Shown in pieces: positions 43,701-54,087 of a DNA stretch of 64,000 nucleotides. Origin of the DNA: Balanoglossus misakiensis (Eukaryota > Hemichordata); assembly GCA_040954595.2 (NCBI GenBank), contig CM082586.2, positions 4,216,001 through 4,280,000 of the forward strand, given 5' to 3'. Within the stretch, counting starts at the first letter, position 1. Each line of letters opens with the position of its first letter. The position numbers and the translations under genes are program-made. The notes below the pieces were generated by a model. It searched no databases and was not told the origin of the DNA. It saw only the letters and a program-made list of their open reading frames with translations.

Positions 43701-46041
43701 CCGCTGCCCTGGCCTCTCTGACATCCCTTGTCTCCATGGTAACAGCAGCTACATGTAATACAAACAAAGAAATAGAGTGAATTTCAAGTTTATAGACTAT
43801 CAGCTTTTTTAAAATGGCAGGAAAGTTTGATCAGATAGCCACTGTCATTGCACAGAACCCTGGATACATAAAGGCACATGCTGAGCTAATGCACCTACGA
43901 GTATAATTAATTGCATAGTATAACCTTCATATCACTCCCCCACCCCCCCCCCCCTCTCTCTCCTCCCCTGAATGAAAGTTTCAGAGTACGAAAACGTGAC
44001 AATGAATGCTTCGAAATTTTGACACACCTCCGCGATAACATTATCTGTTCCAAGGAAGGTATTTTGAATTTGGAAGGAAGTACTTACATTTCTTTGCTTG
44101 GCCATTTTTTTCTTCCTTATGATATTCAGACATAAGGCCGTCTTCTTCATCGTCTTCAATGATCTCCCCTTCAATTATACAGTCTTCGTCATCAGTGTTT
44201 TCAGACTGTGAGACATCATCTGAAACCAATACACATACACACATACAGTCAGAAACTTGGTCAGCTCTGCCATGTTGTAAGGCGCTGGTTGCAGTATGGA
44301 CCGTGGCTGCCAATAGGAACACCAAAGCTAACAGCAGCGCCTAACTCTACATCTGTTTTCAATCAGATTGTACAATCACTTGACATCACACACATACCCT
44401 TTTCGCCACTCTTGGATGATTTCTCGACGTCCGTCGGTTGCTCAGTCTCAGTCGCCTTGGGAATTAAGGTATTCCCACTTCCCACTTGCACAGTACTGCC
44501 TGTGCCGACACTGACGTTGACGAAATACTGGTTCAAGGTCAACGGTTTATCCTGTTCGGGGTTACCCCCAGCTGATGGTACAAGTCTTCCGCCATCCTCA
44601 AAATAGGTGCCAGCTGTGTAAGGGGGCGGCTGTTCGACAGGAGCACTCCCAGCGACAGTTAATCGCACATCTGCAGTGAAGAAACCCAGGCAAGAAAAAA
44701 CAGTCACTTCTCATGACAGGTCACACTGACCTTGTGATCATTGTTGTAATTGGCACTAATCAGTGATGTAATTATGACATCACAACTACAGTTGTTTGTG
44801 GGGATACTGCTTATGTGTGCAACAATTTTTAAAACCCCAAATTTCGCTTTTCAATTTCATGTTTCTTGAAAATATCTATTAAAACATTGTTTAAACGGTT
44901 TATTAAAAATCACTTGCCTTTCATGGCTGCTTCAAGATCAGTGACATTGATAAATCCAGGTACGACTCTCGTTCCAGCTGGTGTTGTCACTGCCGATGTT
45001 GATGGTGGAATGTGTGCTGACTGGAGCCCTGTATCTGTTGGACCTTCTGCGTAGCTGGCACCGAATGTTGCAGATCTTGAACAATTGGGTCTCTTTTCTT
45101 CTTCTTTACAAGTTAAAAATTCTGTACTCATTAAAAGAAAAATCTAGTTTCAATTTCTTTTTGATAACTTGATCATTTTATATTAAATGCAGAACAATCT
45201 GCCTGTCACAGAAGATTTTATTTAATTATACAAATTTCCAGCAAGATAAAACATTACACCCAGCTTCCAACATAAAGGGTATCAGGTCACTTTTTATTTA
45301 CATATCAATTATCATAATCAGAGGGATGCGTCTACTAGTGTCCAAATTATCATTTGGTGCCACATTTTTTTTTCGTGTGAGCCACCCACTGAAAATCTGT
45401 GATTGGCTACAATTTCCATGGCAACAGTATTTAAATATCATCTTGAATACACAACATTCGGTCTGACGACGCCCCCATCGGTGAAAAGCAATCACATCCG
45501 GGTCACGCGGGGTCACTTAAGGACAAGTCCGTGTATCAAATATGGACACACCTAGCAAAAACGAAAGTAGCGTGTATCTTTATATCCTTGATCAGTATCC
45601 CACTTTAAAATAATCTCCGTAGAAAAGGGACCATGTCAGTATACTTCTGTTTGAATTTGGGGGGTTATACATGCAAACATGCAGGTAAAAATAGAGCTCA
45701 CCTTTCTCCAAATCCGACGCCAGGTGCGACAGTTTAACGTCCTCATCCCTCAGAGCCACAAGTAACGTTTCATACCAATGGTCGCGGTCTTTCTTCATTA
45801 AGAAATCTATTAAAATCATGGCCCCGCGGATAGGGCCCTTGTTTCCTTCTTGAGCTAATATCTCCTCTTCTTCCGGACGTGTTAGACATGTTTTGAGACA
45901 CGGTATGATGTGCGACGGCACGATGTCGCGGATAAACTTTTGCCGCAGTCGACGTAGCGCAACTACTTCTGGGGGGTCTTCATACTCCTCCACTTCTTTC
46001 CCTTCTCTCGCTACAGCGCCGTAGTTGAACGGGGTCGCCAT
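40764..46041 (-). CDS. RIG-I/MDA5-like cytosolic RNA helicase with one CARD and a RHIM-like motif
   Basis: This gene encodes a RIG-I-like receptor of 1,060 residues. Family members bind viral double-stranded RNA in the cytosol, hydrolyse ATP and signal through their CARD. Nine exons on the minus strand: 46041-45702, 45121-44918, 44670-44398, 44219-44088, 43748-43604, 43386-42455, 42187-42056, 41903-41784, 41668-40764. Phases are continuous and total 3,183 nt with the stop. Domains: CARD about 28-110; acidic Ser/Thr/Pro-rich linker 114-365 with PPPY and VQVGSGNTLI (V242-I251, RHIM-like); DECH helicase with APTGTGKT (397-404), DECH (515-518) and LTASP (551-555); C-terminal helicase with motif V (820-834) and QSRGRAR (853-859); regulatory domain with zinc ligands C940, C943, C992 and C995. 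The start is the ATG at 46041 (A at -3, G at +4). An in-frame GTG lies 30 nt upstream. Intron 2 begins with GC. MDA5 and RIG-I normally have two CARDs; here there is one plus a linker. The family call is secure, the orthologue within it is not. Confidence 0.93.
43935..43970. repeat. Poly-C / CT tract in RNA-sensor intron 4
   Basis: C run of about thirteen with CT units, within the intron between exons 4 and 5. A low-complexity tract. Confidence 0.85.
44462..44491 (-). other. RHIM-like motif in the RNA-sensor linker
   Basis: Codons for VQVGSGNTLI lie in exon 3. They match the RHIM pattern seen in RIPK1, RIPK3, ZBP1 and TRIF: a (I/V)Q(I/V/L)G tetrad, then x-x-N-x-(L/M). RHIMs build hetero-amyloid signalling fibrils. 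The match is read directly from the sequence; function is inference. Confidence 0.6.
44917..44918 (-). other. GC-AG intron boundary in the RNA-sensor gene
   Basis: The exon 2 / intron 2 junction reads AAAG|GCAAGT. This is the classic form of the rare GC donor with an otherwise perfect consensus. It keeps phase 1 and makes a GAT codon with exon 3. The alternative GT a few bases on would shift the frame. Confidence 0.75.
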
Positions 46042-46125
46042 TTCCTCGCGAATGGCGAACGAAAATTCCACGAACTGTCAACCGCGATAACCCAGCAGGG
46101 ATGACACAACTCGGAACTGACAGAA

Positions 46126-46137
46126 GGGGATTTCCCC
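46126..46137. promoter_or_regulatory. NF-kappaB site upstream of the RNA sensor
   Basis: GGGGATTTCCCC fits the kappaB consensus GGGRNNYYCC exactly and is almost palindromic. It lies 85 bp upstream of the sensor start codon, where inducible immune promoters often carry such sites. A second, weaker kappaB-like GGAATTTTC is at 46061-46069 (minus strand). Binding is inference. Confidence 0.6.
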
Positions 46138-46158
46138 CGAACGCTTGTTGACGCGCGA

Positions 46159-46165
46159 TGACGTA
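46159..46165. promoter_or_regulatory. ATF/CREB-type half site
   Basis: TGACGTA lies about 118 bp upstream of the sensor ATG, close to the kappaB site. Such pairing is common in antiviral promoters, but short motifs arise by chance. Confidence 0.3.
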
Positions 46166-46396
46166 TGTGAGAGGCTAGTTCTCTTGAAAATGTTTTGCCA
46201 TATCCATGATGATTCGACGCACAACCTCCAGAACACAGACAAGTGTCCTGGCACATCCCACGAAATGAGAATTTTCTGGGTTACCTTTCGCTATTTGGTG
46301 ACATTTTAACAAGTCCAGCGGTCAATGACTCGACTGAATCGTCTATATGGTACTGCCGCAAGCGACCAATAATTAATCTACGTTTGTTTTTATGTG

Positions 46397-46514
<118 letters not shown>

Positions 46515-47084
46515 GATTGCACCGTCCCTGTGACTATGGATGAAAACCCCTATCTATAAGAACCACGGCGTCTAAGAACCACGACGGCTATGCTTGAAAA
46601 TCTATTTTCAATAGAGATTGAAAGAAAACCTCTATTTGATTGATGCTAATTGTGTTATATATGATATAGATTAAAATGTATGCTTATGTAACTCTTCTAT
46701 TCTAAAGGCGGAAATAAAGAAACAAGAACAATACTACACAGTCCCGGAAGAGCCAACACGCAGCAACGAATTCTAATTAAAAAAAAATACACGCCCTAAT
46801 TAATGCGTTTGCAGTACATTTCGCTTTTATTGAGGGACTGTCGACTGTGATTTGAACAATAGTAACAATTCGTTGTTGTATAGACTGTCCATGGTTGATG
46901 TGTATTAGCTCTTCCGGGCCTATGTAATGTTTTCTATCGAATCGCGTCTGTAAATCGGGCATACGACCAACCATGGGGCGTGGTCATGTAAATCGTTGGT
47001 TCATTTTATCCAGGTATTAATACCGCTGTACCCAACAAGTTGAGCTGGAGTGTACTGTACTGTTCTTGGCGAGATCAGTAAACC

Positions 47085-50000
47085 ATGGAACTGTTTGGTT
47101 TCGAAGTATCCATACCGATAATTTTGCTCGTAGCGGTGGTGGTTTTACTTTACTTGTAAGTACATTTATTTAGAGTCTCTAGAACTGACACGTTTTGCAT
47201 TATTTTCATGATTTTATTTTCCAACTTAGATGGGTTCATCGAAATAAGCTAATACTGAGGTATAGGCCTACGTGAACATATCATCGACAGCCGATTGTGG
47301 CTGTACTGTAAAACACTTTATTTTCGCGAGTAGAAATTTTCGCGATATCGAGAGAGGCAACTGTTTCGCGAGTATTAATTTTCGCGTTCTCTTATTTCAT
47401 TCACTGCATCGTTATCGCGACTTTTCATTTTCACGCTATGTATTGCTCGCGAAAATGAAGTGTTTTACATAATTATATACCATTCTTTAAACAAACCAAT
47501 ATGGCAAAAACAGCGGGTACGTAGTACGTGCACTGCGAGTATACAGACTTTTAATTGATCTAAATGCAATTATCCCAAAATAGTTCCAATCGCGTTCAAT
47601 TTACAATCGGGCATTATACTCATTAAAATTATATAAAAATCTCTAGATATAAATTTTGAAAAAAACATACTGGTACAGGCAATAAAATTTGATACAGGTA
47701 CCCGGTTAATTAAAAATAGAGGTTAATTAACTGTTAATTACGTATCTTACATTGAGTATGTTTCAATTTGAACGCGCTACAGTATATATTTAATCAGCCT
47801 CCATACAAACAGTACGCAGCTATCGTGGTATACGTCGCCAGTAGATGAAAAACTGATGCAAATGAAAGTAATATGGCTTAATGGTGAAGATTCACATTTT
47901 GGGGGCCAACCCATCCGATGTAACATGTTTCAATGCTTTTTTAAATCAAAGGTATGGAACATGGACATTCTCAACATTCAAGAACATGGGAATTCCTGGC
48001 CCGGCACCGCGACCTTTCTTTGGAAATTTGTTGCAGATGAAACAAGTAAGTTAGTCTTGCTCTAAGACTGTGTGATACTGAAATGCGCGTATAACAAAAA
48101 TAAATCTGACTTCTTCAATATATTATTAATTCAAAATTATTTTTTTATGTAAAGGGTTACTTCAAGAAGGATATTGAGTGGATAAACAAATATGGAAAGA
48201 TCTTTGGGTAAGTGAAAATCGTAACAAATCATAACCCAGAAACTTTAGCTGGAGTATTATCTGTTATTTTGATCGTTCCTTGAGACTTCTTCGCTCCTGC
48301 TTTTTATTGGTGAGATTTAGTTTCTATCTCCAGCGTCAAAAAAAATGAAAATCACTTACTTTTGTCTGTCTAAATCGCCGAGACTCACGAATCGTGTGGT
48401 ATGTTTTGTCCGTTTTCAAAGCGTGTATGAAGGACCGACGCCGATTCTGATATTTGGCGACCCAGAGCTTGTCAAACAAGTCTGCGTCAAACACTTCACA
48501 TCCTTTTACAACAGAAGGGTAAGTTTGCTTCATTTATAACTAAACAGGTAGTGTAAAAGAATGACGTCATAGTTCTTGCGTGATTCAAAGTTTACATTGT
48601 ATTGTGCGGCAAAATAATATTTATGACGCCATGTTAGTCTGTTCCATGATGCCTCACCTTTTATTTAATGTCTATTAATTTTTAAAAATAACACGAACAG
48701 TATATATTCTTTGTTAAGTTTCACACCATCTTCTGTAAGGTAATTAATACCTGACGCTGCACATCAATGCATTAAGCACTTGTAACATTTACAGTACGTT
48801 TTAATTTTGAACGGTGCTAATTCTTATAAGCAATGATATATTTAGGCTGACTTGATTTTATCTTAACTTGTAGCCCTTCCTTTTCGCCAATAAACCACTT
48901 GACACTGGTGTCCACGCTCTTCGTGGTGAAAAATGGAAGAGAACGAGGAATATATTGACGCCTGCATTTACTGCCTCCAAAATGAGAATGGTAAGGCTGT
49001 GTTTTCTCATTTATTTTCTTGCCATACGCATACGACACAGGGCTTAACATATATAGCTAGTACGTGCGTGTGGTTGAGTTTCAACATTATTTTTCACAGA
49101 TGACGCCCATTGTCAACAGTAATGCAGATCCAATGATGAGAATTTTGCGTAAACACAGCGAAGAAAGTGAGCCTGTACTTTGTAATGAGTAAGTACTCGC
49201 TGAGATTTCACTACCTGTACGCAGCTGTACCGTTGGGGGGGGGGGGGCTGCGGATTACTCCCACGGTACGTCAAACTTTACAGAAAGCTTGATGACGTCA
49301 TAACAGAAATTCGTGACGTTGCGCGTTCACGTTCGCGTTAAACCAGTAGCCGAACCAGAAAGAGAGAGAGAGCTACATGTAGGAAATCTTTGCATCTACC
49401 TTTTTGCGACTACACTGACTGAGCCAATCAAACGAGTCAGGGAAAACACATGTTGTGTAGTGACTCTCGAACAAACTATCGATCTGTCACTTGTTAGCCT
49501 GAGATACCCCGAAAGCAAGCGATTGCCAAGTGAAACAGTTGAGCTTTGGCAAGTTGAAAAAAGAACAAATCCCGGATAAAACTTAAACGGGACAATTAAA
49601 GCATTGCCGTTCCTTTTACATCTAACACGTCTGTTTATAATTCAGCCTATTCGGTAGTTTTGTGTCGGACGTCGTCGCTAGTACTGGGTTTGGTGTCGAA
49701 ATTAACACCCAAGAAAACCCTGATCATCCCTTCACCAAGAACGCCGAGCAGGTTAATACAGGAACCCCTTTCATGCCTTTGGTGTTGATGACGTGTGAGT
49801 ATTCTTAGTAGGTATTTTTCCTTCTTAATTATCTGCCTCTTCTCTTTCTAAAGGGGTAGAGAACCTCGTCAACTATTCTGACTACCGTAAATAAAGAAAA
49901 GGGCAAAGTTATGTGTCAAGATCAACATCCTGAAGGCAGATTTCTCCTGTAGAAAATTGATTTAGGAGGAACTTTTTGTCTAATATCAATGTTTGCAATT

Positions 50001-52402
50001 TATTCTAAGGACGAATGGTGTAAAGAAAACAAAGCTTTAATTCGAACAATCATACTAATGAAAAAAATCCCTTATCCATCTTTAATACTGCAGTGTTGTT
50101 TCCACGCTCTGCGTCACTTCTCAATTGGTTGAATATTTCACATATTCCAAGGAAGCCCATTCAGTACTTCATTGACCTAGCTGAAGACACAATCGCATTG
50201 AGGAAAAATCAGGATGCTTCAAATAAGGTGAGAATTGTATCACTGTACATAATTTATTTATACATGGTCTATGGCGTTGCTGAAAAACTTGAGATAATCA
50301 CAACTTCTAATATGAAACAGACTACTGATATTTTGCCTATTTAATTATATTTACCGCTACAAAATATGTATCTAGATAGAATACCGTATGCAAATCACAA
50401 ACTATATATTCCAGAGGGTAGACTTTCTGCAATTGATGTTAGATGCACATGATGTGTATGAAGAGTACATCAAAGGAAATGAAGCAGAAGAGGACGAAAA
50501 TGGAGTTAAACTGGTCAAAGATGGCAAACCACACACAGGCGATTTGCATAAAGGGTTTACAAAAGAAGAAATATTGGGACAGGTACGCTTTTGGGGTTTC
50601 ACACCCTGGCATTTATGGGCCATGGTGGGCGGAAGTTGGTCCTGGCGCTTTTTTTCCCATGATTCAAATTACAGTAAACGCCATATTGGAAATTCTGCCA
50701 ACTTTCTCTCGATTTTGTAAAAAATCGCGCGACTTATACATGGCGAACATGTTTTTTCTGAAAGAGTGACCTCAAAGCTACCAAATTATGTAGAAATCAG
50801 CTACGCCGGATTTCCCCTTTAATACGGTAAATACATAAAAAAAAGTTTTGGCAGCTATGCAATGAAGTCTATTAGGAAGGAGGCAAATACTAATGGCATG
50901 TCAGTGTGACTGTAGAATCTGACATTTGACCGTTCTTTGTAAAATTATCTTTGCAGGCGTTGACCTTTTATACGGCTACGTATCACACGACAAGCACTTT
51001 GTTGAGCTTTGTTTCTTATGCCATGGCAACCACACCAGAAGTGCAGGATAAGTTGTGTGCTGAAATTGATGACGTCATGGCCAACTATGACGAACCGACC
51101 TATGAGGCTATCTCCAAGATGCCATATTTGGAAATGGTCATCTGTGAAACTCTAAGAATGTATCCTCCTTCGACAAGGTGAGATGGGTACCAATCTGACC
51201 CTTGACCTGTTGACAGCATAATTGTCCCATCGGCCTCGCAGCTCGCATCGAGTTCAAAAGTCATGACGACGGCGTGAGGGCGCTTGACTTGAGAAAAGGG
51301 CGTATTGGCCTACAGTGTTTGCCACTTACATATAACTGTAATACCTCACCGATATCATTGACTTCTTTTCAGGTTTACCAGAGTATGTAATGAAGATGTC
51401 ACTATTGCTGGTGTACACATTCCTAAAGGCATGATGGTTAGTTTTCCGATATATGCGATCCACCACAATCCGGCCATCTACCCAGAACCAGAAAAACTCA
51501 TCCCAGAAAGGTAACAATTTTACCAGGTTTCTCAAAATCTCGGCAAGATTTGTGGTTGCATTTACAGATTAAAAGTTAAATGTTTTATCTTTTCTTCGAT
51601 TCCGTCAAAATAGGCCACTCTGTAGATTTGAATTATGTATTATATTTTTGTTTTGAAAATATGCATTAAAATATATTCATTAAGACATAGTACATGTAAT
51701 GTCTAAAATGGTACATGTATTTTCTGTGGACTGCAACTGTAAGCTAAGTACTTATAACCTATGCAGCACCACGTGATGACAGACATAACATTGTAATTTC
51801 ATCCAAACCCCCACTCGGTTTATCTGTTTAACGTCAAAACGTTTATTTAGATTCACCAAGGAAGAAAAGGAGAAACGCCATCCTTATGCATGGATACCAT
51901 TTGGAGCTGGACCTCGAAATTGTATTGGAATGAGATTTGCTCTCCTGGAAACTAAAATTTCACTGGTCCGTATCTTCCAGAAGTTCACATTCGAGCCATG
52001 TGCAGAGACAGAGGTAAGATAAACATGATACTGGGAGTGTGGGATCGCCGGGCCCAAACTTTTTAGAGCTTCGTAAATCCGAAAGTAAAAAAAAACAAAC
52101 GATGTCAAATATACAAAATTTATGAAAATTGCGCGAATCATGCGAGAACTATGACGTCATTCTCTTACACTACGGCGGCCAGAGAAATAAACTAAAATCG
52201 CAAAATATATTTTTCCCTACCTACCCACCCTTTTTTTCGAAAAACATGTAATCAGAACAGCACATATTTTTTTTTTTGCCTTACTTAAATATTTCTTCAT
52301 TTTCTACGTTTGACATTCTCCCAGATCCCCATGAAACTTGGAACATCTATAATGTTATCACCTCCAAACGGAATTAAAGTGGGTGTGAAGGAAAGACGGT
52401 GA
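47085..52402 (+). CDS. CYP3-clan cytochrome P450 (CYP3A-like), 13 exons
   Basis: This gene encodes an intact microsomal cytochrome P450 of 523 residues. CYP3-type enzymes are haem monooxygenases of the endoplasmic reticulum that oxidise steroids and foreign chemicals. Exons: 47085-47155, 47952-48045, 48155-48207, 48422-48518, 48874-48990, 49100-49188, 49646-49794, 50094-50227, 50415-50582, 50957-51177, 51373-51510, 51851-52013, 52325-52402. All introns are GT-AG and all phases join. Features: membrane anchor about residues 9-24, PGPAPRP hinge about 39-45, ExxR motif E388-TL-R391, IPERF motif, and haem loop FGAGPRNCIGMR with ligand C468. Thirteen exons is also the count of vertebrate CYP3A genes. 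The oddity is the I-helix: ATYHTT (331-336) replaces the usual AGYETT, so the acid before the catalytic threonine is histidine. The reaction may therefore differ from standard hydroxylation. CYP3/CYP5-type assignment is strong, substrate unknown. Confidence 0.95.
47307..47469. mobile_element. Miniature inverted-repeat element in P450 intron 1
   Basis: A 163-bp element with 24-bp terminal inverted repeats (47307-47330 and 47446-47469) differing at one base, beginning TGTAAAACACTT. The interior is rich in TTCGCGA-type words and has no coding capacity. TA dinucleotides lie at 47304-47305 and 47470-47471, hinting at a Tc1/mariner-like TA target duplication with one extra base on the left. The superfamily is uncertain. 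Confidence 0.75.
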
Positions 52403-53143
52403 AACGTACGCCCAGATCATTGGACAGAAGTCGTACAGTAACGATTCAGTCAAAGACGTAAAGCTACAATTTTTTTTAAATCCGACAAATATGTTACTAA
52501 ATCATGAAACTGCATGATCGTATTCACAATAAGAGTGTTTTATTCGTGCTGGCTGATTTTTGTACTCGATGGAAATATTTCGATTTTTTTTCAATACTGG
52601 ATGTGGCTTACATATACATGTATACTAATTAAGGTATCAAAAATCTTTTTTTTTTGCGACAACGGTTGTGTCTGTAAAGTATTAGTTCTACACATCTGCG
52701 TCGTTTGAATTCAGAAAGAAATTTAGGCACATTACCAACACCTTGCTTGGTTATATTATGCCTCTGCACAACCGTAGTAAAACAAATGCTTGTGACTAAC
52801 CATAACCACATATCTGTTGTTCAAGAGCAAGCTCAATTTTATCTAGATTTTGTTATCCCTCTTTTGAGTTCTAGAATGCTCCAAATAATTTGGATTCCGC
52901 TCTTGTTTGTACACGTTCAAAAGCCTTTGGACAAAACAAAAGCCTATTATGTATTATCCTTGTAAAAATGACTGATTCAATTTCAATGCATAGATTTTGT
53001 CGGTCTATTAATATATTTCGTGCTTTCAACCTGTCAGAGCATGTATTGGTACACAATATGTCGAGTTCCAAAGATTACCAGGTGATCAGTCTAATTAGCA
53101 TGTGAATTTATTTTTCTTTTGGCCCGTTGTCATGATTTTCAAT

Positions 53144-53149
53144 ATTAAA
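53144..53149 (+). terminator. Candidate poly(A) signal ATTAAA for the P450
   Basis: It is the first canonical variant I see after the P450 stop codon, 742 nt downstream. An AATAAA follows at 53440-53445. Either would imply a long 3' UTR; a non-canonical nearer signal is possible. Confidence 0.25.
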
Positions 53150-53284
53150 GATTTCTCCAGATATTGTGAACTTTAAACTTTATGTCCAGAATGTTTTCAA
53201 GGGGGAACAAGGTATAGTGTTCTTAACCTTAAAGTGCATACTAATTACATGACGGGCCAAAGTCACTTAGTATCTGTAAGGCTA

Positions 53285-53337
53285 TTCATGTTCTGCTCAA
53301 TCACCAGTTATTTCATGTTCTGCTCAATCACCAGTTA
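53285..53337. repeat. 27-bp tandem duplication
   Basis: Two consecutive copies of a 27-bp unit starting TTCATGTTCTGCTCAATCAC, almost identical. A recent local duplication in non-coding DNA. Confidence 0.9.
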
Positions 53338-53502
53338 CCACTCTAGGCCTATGTGGACGTAACACTTGCATGAATGCTTTCAAAATTTTTGGGTCAATTG
53401 CATCATAGCCGTTCTGTAAAGGCATTCATTTTCGCTGGGAATAAAATTTCATAGTTTTGATGTTAAGCGCACACTGACTTGTTTTAACCATTGTTCGTTC
53501 AC

Positions 53503-53580
53503 AGATTGTAGCTAACAGAGGGGGTCTGGCAGCCAGTCAGACCCCCTAGCTAGATTGGAATTATCCACTTGCTACAATCT
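53503..53580. repeat. Nested inverted repeat, 78 bp
   Basis: The outer arms AGATTGTAGC (53503-53512) and GCTACAATCT (53571-53580) are perfect complements. The inner arms AGGGGGTCTG (53519-53528) and CAGACCCCCT (53538-53547) form a GC-rich hairpin with a 9-nt loop. It could be a tiny MITE or a structured RNA element in the P450 3' region. Confidence 0.7.
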
Positions 53581-53967
53581 CTGTACAACAGAAAACCGTT
53601 CATGGAGAGATGATGGCATAGCATTTTCTTTATTACTGTCATGGCCTCAGATTTCTTAAACTTACTAGCACAGTGACCAGTATTAGAGTACTTTTTCACT
53701 GCAGAATTTGACAACTCTCACAAGAAAATGAAAAATCCACCACTATTAAAAGAAATGGCAAACATACTTTCAACTTTTACTGATAGTACGTAGATCTTTA
53801 AAACCCCATAAGCTGCCACTTTTAGTAATTTTTTTTATAATGAAATACCTTCATCTACCGGTACTCTTTATCCTTAGCCGACGGACAATGCCATTTTGAA
53901 TTTGTGACTATTCTGATATGTTGTGTACTCTGGCAATGGAAGGCTGAATAAACAGGTGTGGCACCTA

Positions 53968-53973
53968 TTTATT
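53968..53973 (-). terminator. Poly(A) signal AATAAA of BTB zinc-finger gene 1
   Basis: Canonical AATAAA on the minus strand, 115 nt past the stop codon of the 544-residue gene. Position and spacing fit a short 3' UTR. Confidence 0.55.
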
Positions 53974-54087
53974 ATTAAACTTACTGGTACACAGTGAAAC
54001 ATACAGAAATAAAAGACTGGTTGATAGGTGGACCAAACCACATTTGAAAGTAAGAATTATGAAAATAATGCAAAAAAATAATGTTGT

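Larger units (their letters stand above)
52403..54087. other. Intergenic stretch between the converging P450 and BTB zinc-finger gene 1
   Basis: It contains the 3' ends of both neighbours, a 27-bp tandem duplication and a nested inverted repeat, listed separately. I see no further gene. The open frames are AT-rich chance frames. Confidence 0.6.

Noticed and set aside
46042-46071. Ten extra N-terminal residues of the RNA sensor (start at 46071)
   Set aside because: The codon at 46071 is GTG, not ATG. The ATG at 46041 has a good context and is taken as the start.
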